64,000 bases of DNA from Anastrepha obliqua (lineage: Eukaryota > Arthropoda > Insecta > Diptera > Tephritidae). The notes under the pieces were generated by a model that saw nothing but the letters and a program-made list of their open reading frames with translations, was not told where the DNA came from and made no database searches. The stretch lies in contig NC_072894.1 of assembly GCF_027943255.1 (NCBI RefSeq), positions 135,275,601-135,339,600 of the forward strand, in the 5' to 3' direction. This document shows positions 57,915-64,000 of this stretch, in pieces (position 1 is the first letter of the stretch; each line of letters opens with the position of its first letter). The translations under genes and the position numbers were made by a program.

Positions 57915-58195
57915 CAATTATATATATAACTGGCACTAACCTTACCATTTATTGGGTGCTTGGCGGAGCTCCTTATCTCATTTATGGTGGGCGTCGTGAA
58001 GTTGTTCCTTGCGGACGAAGGGAAACATAATTTTAAACTGACTCCGAATGGTAGATGATTTTTTATGTGATGCTTTTTCAGAGCAGAAATACACTCGGAA
58101 GTTTACCATTGCCTGCCAGAAAAACTTTATCTATCATTAGTCGGGGTTTCGAACCGGTTCGACTATGGCTATTTCCGGCTTTATCTCAGTTAAAA
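57915..58195 (-). mobile_element. SINE copy, reverse orientation, nearly full length
   Basis: Reading the minus strand gives the head B-box GGTTCGAAAC (around 58145-58155), CTGGCAGGCAATGGTAAAC, the CACTCGGAAG complement region, AGTCAGTTTAAAAT, TTCACGACGCCCACCATAAA, GGAGCTCCGCCAAGCACCC and an ATATATATAA tail. This order matches the other copies and supplies the 3' half missing from 4646-4860. The copy lies just before the AT satellite. Confidence 0.65.
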
Positions 58196-58894
58196 ATAAT
58201 TACACGGGAGTTTTGCCGCCGGTAATGTGTTTTTTTGTTTGTCAAAGTTTTTCCGAAACAAATATTCTTTAAATTTATTTTTAAACATTAAAGACCAATT
58301 AATTTGATAATTTTTTTTCTTCAATTTTTTTTTTAATTTTTTTTTAATTATTCAAAGTTATATATAATATATAATTTTTTTAATATACATTTTAATTATA
58401 ATATTTAAAAAAATGTTTCTTTGATTTAGGAAAGTTTTTTTTTTAATTTTTTTTTGATATTTTTAAATGTCTTTAATTAAAATTAATATATATTTTTTTT
58501 TATTTAGGTTTTCCTTTTATTTTCAAAATTTTGGTTTAGTATTTGGTTTTTTATTTACAAAATTTTGGTTTAGTAACTTAGGAAAAAAAGTTATATTTAT
58601 TTTTAAATATAATATAATATGTAAAAGAAATTATTTTGCTTAGGAATTTCTTATTTAGTAATATTTCTTTCACAGGTTTTAAATTTTTTTTTTCATATTT
58701 AAAGGTGTACAAAACTAACTTTTCTTTTTATGTGTTGAAAAAAACACGTTTTTCAATTTTTTTAAATATTTTAAAGTATGTATATAAAGGTTTTGTTAAA
58801 TATTGTAAAAAAATTATTTAAAATTTGTTTGCATATTTAATGACGTATAAATAAAGTTTCTTTTTAAATATATTGACGAAAATCTATTTGTTTT

Positions 58895-59545
58895 TTTTTA
58901 ATGTTCCAATATATTTAAATGGTAGACAGGTTCCATACTCAAATACTGCAAAGTATCTGGGTATGACTCTAGACGCCAAGCTAAGATGGAAAGCCCATGT
59001 AAAGAAAAAGAAAGAAGAAATGGAATTAAAATACAGAAATATGTATTGGCTTATGGGAAAGGAATCAGCACTATCCACCAATAATAAAATGATTGTATAC
59101 AAACAAATTCTGAAGCCTATATGGTCCTACGGTGCACAGTTATGGGGTTGATCCAGCCAAAGTAACATTCAATCTATACAAAGGCTCCAAAACAAAATTA
59201 TTAAATGTGCAGTCGGTGCTCCGTGGTATATCCGAAGCTCCGATCTTGAACGCGACCTAAATATTGACTCGGTGGTAGACACGATAAAAAAGATAGCAAA
59301 TGCCCATGATGAAAGGTTAAAAAACCACGTCAATACGGAGGCCTCTATTCTCGCTAATCCAGCTAATTGGAGAAGAAGACTGAAACGCAGAAAGCCCAAA
59401 GACTTAATGTACTAACCACACCTTAGCGTTAACTGTTGTATGTACCTTATTTTCTAAATTCTAAACAAATTGCTCGTTAGTTAATAAAATTTTTTCTTTG
59501 TAACTAGTCGCAATGTAAAATAAAAAAAATAAAAATAAAATATAT
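58895..59545 (+). mobile_element. Jockey-clade LINE, 5'-truncated, with A-rich tail
   Basis: The plus strand reads VPIYLNGRQVPYSNTAKYLG, MTLDAKLRWKAHVKKK, MYWLMGKESALSTNNKMIVY, ILKPIWSYGAQLWG (stop TGA) and IKCAVGAPWYIRSSDLERDL, ending KRRKPKDLMY (stop 59413). YLG..LD..L.W..H...K and KP.WTYG.QLWG.....N......Q.K.LR.I..APWY are the C-terminal hallmarks of Jockey ORF2. The only break is the in-frame TGA near 59149, so it is relatively young. A short 3' UTR with AATAAA and a tail of AAATAAAAATAAAA follows. It landed inside the AT satellite. Confidence 0.85.
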
Positions 59546-60049
59546 ATTTAAAGGTATATATTTTGAAAAAAAAATTAAAAGTTTTTCTTTTAATTATTTT
59601 GAACTTTTTTTCTTAAGTTCTTTTTAAATTTGTTTTTAAATATTTACAGGTACATAAAATTAATTTTTTTTAATAGTTTGAAAAATAATTTTAAAATTTT
59701 TTTAAGTATATAAAGGTATATAAAATGATTTTTTGTTTATAAATAGTTTAGAAAACAATTTGAAATTGTTTCTTTTTATCTAAAAAATTGTATTTGGTGT
59801 TTTATTTAGAAAATTTTGTTTTTGTTATTTAGGAAAACGAATTTTTATTTCATTTATATTTGAATATTTAAAAAAAAGTATTTTTCTTCGGATTTTCTTA
59901 TTTAGGAGTTTTTTTTAGTATTCAATGGTATATAAATTTTTTTTTGTAATAATATTTCGACTTAAAACTTTTTTAAATTTGTTTTTAATTATTTAAAAGA
60001 GGTTTGTTTTTATTTAATATAGTTTCTTTAGTACTCGAAACTTAGCCAA

Positions 60050-61230
60050 CTTTCTTTAGGTTAAAAGAGAATTGCGCAAGTTTGTCACTCATCGCTTCCC
60101 ACACACAGAAACATTGCAACTTGGGCGTATTGTATGGTAGTTACAGAAAACCCCATCGAGCCTCATGGTGTTTAGCAACATATGTTTACATAACTACTAC
60201 AAAATCTTAGTCATTTGAGTAATAAACATTTGGATATGAAAAAAGGTAAATTGTGGTTAGTTAGGCAAAACTTACTTGAGTGCTGAACTCTACTTTACAA
60301 AGCAACTACATTCACAGTTTCTCCTTACTCCAGCTTTGGCGATTCGCCTTCTTACTTTTGTAAAAAAACTTTTTCTTTATGGACTTTAATAAAATGTCAA
60401 CAATCCAAATGCACTGGGCAATAATGGCAGACGTCATGGCGCTTGGGTTAGCGCACACAATCATATCTAAAGGTATATGTACTTTATAATAAATGTAAAC
60501 TAAAAAAAAAGTACGAGGTAGTTAAGTAAGGCAATGTATTTTGCGGCTGGCCGGCAAATAGATTGCACTGAGGTAGTTAAAAGTGGCGCACAATGACAGT
60601 TCCAATTCGTTAGCGAGTTGTTAATGCCATTGCACGAGTATTGGCAGGTAATTTGTGCTGTTTTAATATTAAATAGACTGCGCGCGTGTGTGGCAGACGC
60701 AATTGGTTGTGGCTGTTATGGCAGATAATGAACGACCAGTTGTTGTTGCTTTTAACAATATTATCTTTATCATTTTGCTCGGCAATTGATGTTCAAGACT
60801 TGTAGAAAATTAAACCCATCTTTCACGAAAGTGAACTGAAAATGCGTTAAATTTCTCACAAACTTTCTTGAGAATATCAGCACACAGAAGTCATTAGTTT
60901 TAAATAATATCACCACATCTATCTAACCAATGCACAGCTTGCATCGAAGAGCAGAGGGGCTTGTTGCAAATGGGGCAGCTGGCAGGTAGCTGTTTTGCAA
61001 ATTGCAGATGGTAGGCGCCACAAGAGCGTGAATAATGAGTTTGCTTTTGCATATATATGCATGTATGTGTGCACGTACACAAATTTACCCTATATGTACA
61101 CATACACACATAAGCATGCCAAACTTGCATATGCAGGCAGATGCATGATTAGATTTGTGCACGTACGAGAATCGTTTAAAGAGTACGTGCAAATAATAAA
61201 AAAAAGTTTAATTTTAATTAGGAAATATAA
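60050..61230. other. Non-satellite DNA within the satellite array
   Basis: Average-composition DNA without the satellite blocks. CATATATATGCATGTATGTG-type repeats lie near 61050-61110. No gene was supported. It may be host DNA separating two arrays, or an insertion whose ends were not found. Confidence 0.4.
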
Positions 61231-61667
61231 ATATTGAAAAAGCAATTTTTAAATTTCTGTAATTATTAAAAAAAACTGTTTTGTTTCTTTTTATTCCCAA
61301 AATTTTGTTTTTGTTATTTAGGAAAAAAAAACATTTTATGTAGTTTTAAATATTAAAAAAAATCTAATTAGGAATTTCTTATTCGGGAAATTTTTTTCAT
61401 ACATTTTTTCTAAATTTTCTTTAATATTTAAAGGTGCATAAAATAACTCTTTTTTTAATATTTTGAAAAAGCAATTTTCCTTTTTTTGTTTACATATTCA
61501 GAGGTATATAAAATTAATTTTCTTTAAATATTTTGAAACAAAAAGTTTTTTAAATCATTTAAAATTATTTTGAAAACAAAGAAATGTGTATTTTTATCTA
61601 AGAAAGTGCTTGTGTTTAAATATTTGAACGTACATAAAAAAAAATTATTTAAACTTTTTTCGAATGT

Positions 61668-62357
61668 TTAAGGGGAACGCCACTATGCGGGGTCAAAAAA
61701 TAGTCGATTTTGGGAATTCTTTTTTTAAGTAGGAATGATTATTCGAGGATCGGACAAAAGGAAATTTATTTTATATGTATTAAACTATGTTGATGTAAAT
61801 TTTTATTAAAAAATATTAAAAATTGACAAATTTATGTAAATAAACGTAACGAGTTAAAAAAATTACATCGTCTGGTGGCAGCGATACAGCAATGAATAAT
61901 CATCTGAAACCCAAAAACCCAACATTTTATTAATCTACACAATAGCGGCTATCCCTGTACGTAACCGATTTGTTTTGTTTTTTTTTTTTTGACAAAATGG
62001 TGGTGATTTGAATTTCGATGTATGTTTTTCACTATATTTTTGATTTTCTACGGGCCCAAAAAAATAGTTATTTTCAAAATGTTGAAAAATTTTGAAAAAA
62101 AGAAAATTAAAATTGGTTCATTAGTCTTCGAGAAATCGTTGCCACCGTATCAAATAAAAATCGTTTCGAGAAAAACGCGTTTGAAATAAAACATTGTGTC
62201 GTAAGCGCTACGGGGCCGAACCGACGGGCGCTCACTAGGAAATAGATCGAATTTCGCTTTAAAATATTTACCACATTTTCTTGAGTAGTTATACTAACAA
62301 TTTATGCAAAAAAAAAATCGATTTTCTTTGAATTTTCACAGTGGCGTTCCCCCTTAA
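61668..62357. mobile_element. Second TTAA-flanked non-autonomous element
   Basis: TTAA lies at 61668-61671 and 62354-62357. The left end GGGGAACGCCACTATG matches the inverted right end GGGGGAACGCCACTGTG, with one extra G and one change. The 682-bp interior has no long frame. The flanks rejoin to a normal satellite unit (GAATGTTTAAAGGTATA), which confirms the insertion and its TTAA target. The class is as for 40619-41493. Confidence 0.75.
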
Positions 62358-62914
62358 AGGTATAATAAAAATAAATATTTTTTTAATATTTTGAGAAAAC
62401 AGTTTTTTAATTTTTGTAATAATTAAAAAAAGATGTTTTTTTGTCTTTAGAAACATTAATTTTCATTCAGAAAATTTCGTTTTTGTTATATAGCAAAAAA
62501 ATTTTTTGTTTATTTTTAAATATATGAAAAAATTTAATTTCGCTTAGGAACTTCTTATTTAGTAACTTTTTTTTTAAATTTTTCTATATTTTGCAAACGC
62601 AATCTTAAGTTTTTTTTTAATATTTAAAGTTATATAAAATTAGTTTTTTTTATTTATTGTAAAAAAAATTTTATATTTTTTAATTTTTAAATTTTTTGAA
62701 AATTGTTTCTAAAAAATAATGTTTATTTTTATTGCGTAAAGTGTTTGTTATGAAATATAATATTTAAAGGTACATACAATTTCTTTTGTTGTAATACTTT
62801 GAAAAAGAACAATTTTACAATTTTTTTTAATGTGTGTATGCACTCGTATGTCCGTATGCCCATGTTTGAAAAATCCTTGCAAAAATAAAAAAAACATTTA
62901 ATTGTTTGGGTAAA

Positions 62915-63325
62915 GCATTATTTTTCGACATAGTCTGCTTTTAGGCTTATACAATTTGACCAACGCTGTTCTAGTTTGTTAATGCCTACCGAATAATAGG
63001 ATTTGTTCAAGTCTGAAAAATAGCCATGCGTTTACGCAATCACTTCCTCGTTTGAATAAAATCTTTTTCGCGCCAGCCATTTCTTCTGGGGAACAAATAG
63101 TAGTCCGAGGGATTCGAAGGAGCCAAGTTTGAGTGGAAGCCTAGTTTCTAAATGAGTTGGAGGCCTAGTTTCATTAAATTTGCGACCACAACAATCACTC
63201 GACTTCCGCGATTCAAAGAATGCCAAATAAATCGATCTGGCTGAAACTTGGTGTGTGTTCCTCCAAAAAACGCCGGTAGTACCAACTCTTTAACTTTGAC
63301 CAAACTCTTCCAACGACCCTCGTAT
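62915..63325 (-). mobile_element. Tc1/mariner transposase 3' remnant (right copy)
   Basis: On the minus strand KKWLARKRFYSNEEVIA is a good match to the C-terminal KKWL.GKRF.SNEEVI. It is preceded by a diverged form of the third catalytic-aspartate region, and the frame is broken by stops elsewhere. The sequence parallels the left-edge copy (195-709), including TTGTTCAAGTCTGAAAA and CACTTCCTCGTTTGAATAAA against CACCTCCTCGTTTGAATAAA. The right copy preserves the reading frame better. Confidence 0.7.
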
Positions 63326-64000
63326 GTGTGTTTGTATGCAAGTATGTAGGTATATTTACTAAAGTACAATTGCTTGCATTCGAAAATTTGCATACATTGC
63401 AACTTCCGTCTTTCGGATTTTATTACAATTTGAGTACATAAATCGGTAAGTCTATATTCAAATGCAACTACGCAAATGTGGATTTAATTGCACGCACGCA
63501 TATACACACATACCTACTTATACATGCACATACAAGCATATGCGTAATGCAAATACAAGACAGCCTCAAAAAGGCAAAGAAAAAAATTGAAATTTCGAAA
63601 ATGAACTGAAATGTTTGCTGATTTTCAGGCCAAATAGAGTAGACAAAGTAGACAAACATACAGCGAAGAAGCAGCAAGTTATCAAGAGAAATTGAGTGAC
63701 AAACAGACAGGCATATGGATATGGCAGGGAGATAAACAAAACTGTAGACAGCCAGGCAACGCAAAAGCCGCCAGAAAACCCACAAAACCAATGAAATGTT
63801 GAGAAAGTTTAAGGCAGGCGAAGCAGCAAATTCGTGCTTGCATGGATGTCGTGCATACATACACACATCAAGTATTTGTGCAGCAGTACAATGAACCAAA
63901 TGCAAATATACGCAGTTAGTTGCATAACAGCACGAGTACATATCAAGAAGAGTGTTTTTTTCTTAGTGCTTATACTTATACACACATACACATATATGTG
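63326..64000. other. Non-coding end of window
   Basis: No supported gene. CATACACACATA-type microsatellites occur at several places. The long minus-strand frames (63468-63941) are Cys/Leu/Tyr-rich shadows of simple-repeat DNA. Confidence 0.45.

Larger units (their letters stand above)
58240..62850. repeat. Degenerate AT-rich satellite array
   Basis: Two blocks alternate. Block 1 is like AAATTTTGTTTTTGTTATTT AGGAAAAA, then CTTAGGAATTTCTTATTTAG; it occurs near 58560-58650, 59810-59905, 61300-61385 and 62475-62560. Block 2 is like AATATTTAAAGGTATATAAA ATTA, then TTTAATATTTTGAAAAA; it occurs near 58688, 59550, 59640, 59706, 61430, 61490, 61620 and 62760. Copies are strongly diverged. The array is interrupted by a LINE (58895-59545), unrelated DNA (60050-61230) and a TTAA element (61668-62357). 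Confidence 0.7.

Noticed and set aside
59169..59399. 76-codon minus frame
   Set aside because: Antisense shadow of the Jockey-like ORF2 remnant on plus.
1..64000. CRISPR arrays, bacterial operons, phage or endogenous viral genes
   Set aside because: The spliced gene structure and insect elements show a eukaryotic genome. The direct repeats found are minisatellites without unique spacers, and no viral gene was recognised.

Overview
This is eukaryotic, insect-type DNA: AT-rich, gene-poor, with small GT-AG introns, ACATACAT-type microsatellites and many decayed transposable elements. A tRNA-derived SINE, mariner-type transposons and RNase H-bearing non-LTR retrotransposons together suggest a higher dipteran, probably a tephritid fruit fly. 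That placement rests on recognising repeat families from memory, not on a search.

Genes. Only one complete gene is well supported: a three-exon gene on + at 51254-52127 for a 202-residue Pih1D3/DNAAF6-like factor for preassembly of axonemal dynein arms. Three weaker gene pieces are proposed. They are a 151-residue first coding exon with a strong donor on + (18618-19070), a 37-nt possible first coding exon behind a GC-richer leader-like region on + (23406-23442), and a possible two-exon secreted protein on - (8091-8934). An acidic C-terminal exon on - near 13.7 kb is very tentative. If 18618 or 23406 are true first exons, their remaining exons are not visible, which would imply a very long intron that could enclose the Pih1D3 gene.

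Layout. 0-8 kb: a Tc1/mariner 3' remnant, non-LTR debris and SINEs. 8-9 kb: the possible secreted-protein gene. 9.9-10.8 kb: an internally deleted Tc1/mariner element with both ends and a TA duplication. 11-18 kb: sparse debris, including a mariner whose N-terminal half is inverted. 18.6-23.4 kb: two candidate first exons. 23.4-37 kb: intron-like or intergenic AT-rich DNA with several tandem-repeat patches, a short inverted-repeat element and a split mariner. 38-50 kb: mostly broken retrotransposon 3' ends in both orientations, a SINE interrupted by a TTAA-flanked element, and nested insertions. 51-52 kb: Pih1D3. 52.6-53.3 kb: a foldback-type element with a perfect 8-bp target duplication. 54 kb: a long T-rich tract. 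58.2-62.9 kb: a degenerate AT-rich satellite that received a Jockey-like LINE and a second TTAA-flanked element. 62.9-63.3 kb: a second copy of the transposase remnant seen at the left edge.

No mobile element here has an intact transposase or reverse transcriptase. The most interesting parts are the foldback element, the two TTAA elements with similar GGGG termini, an unclassified three-copy repeat family, and nested insertions whose empty sites can be read from the flanks.
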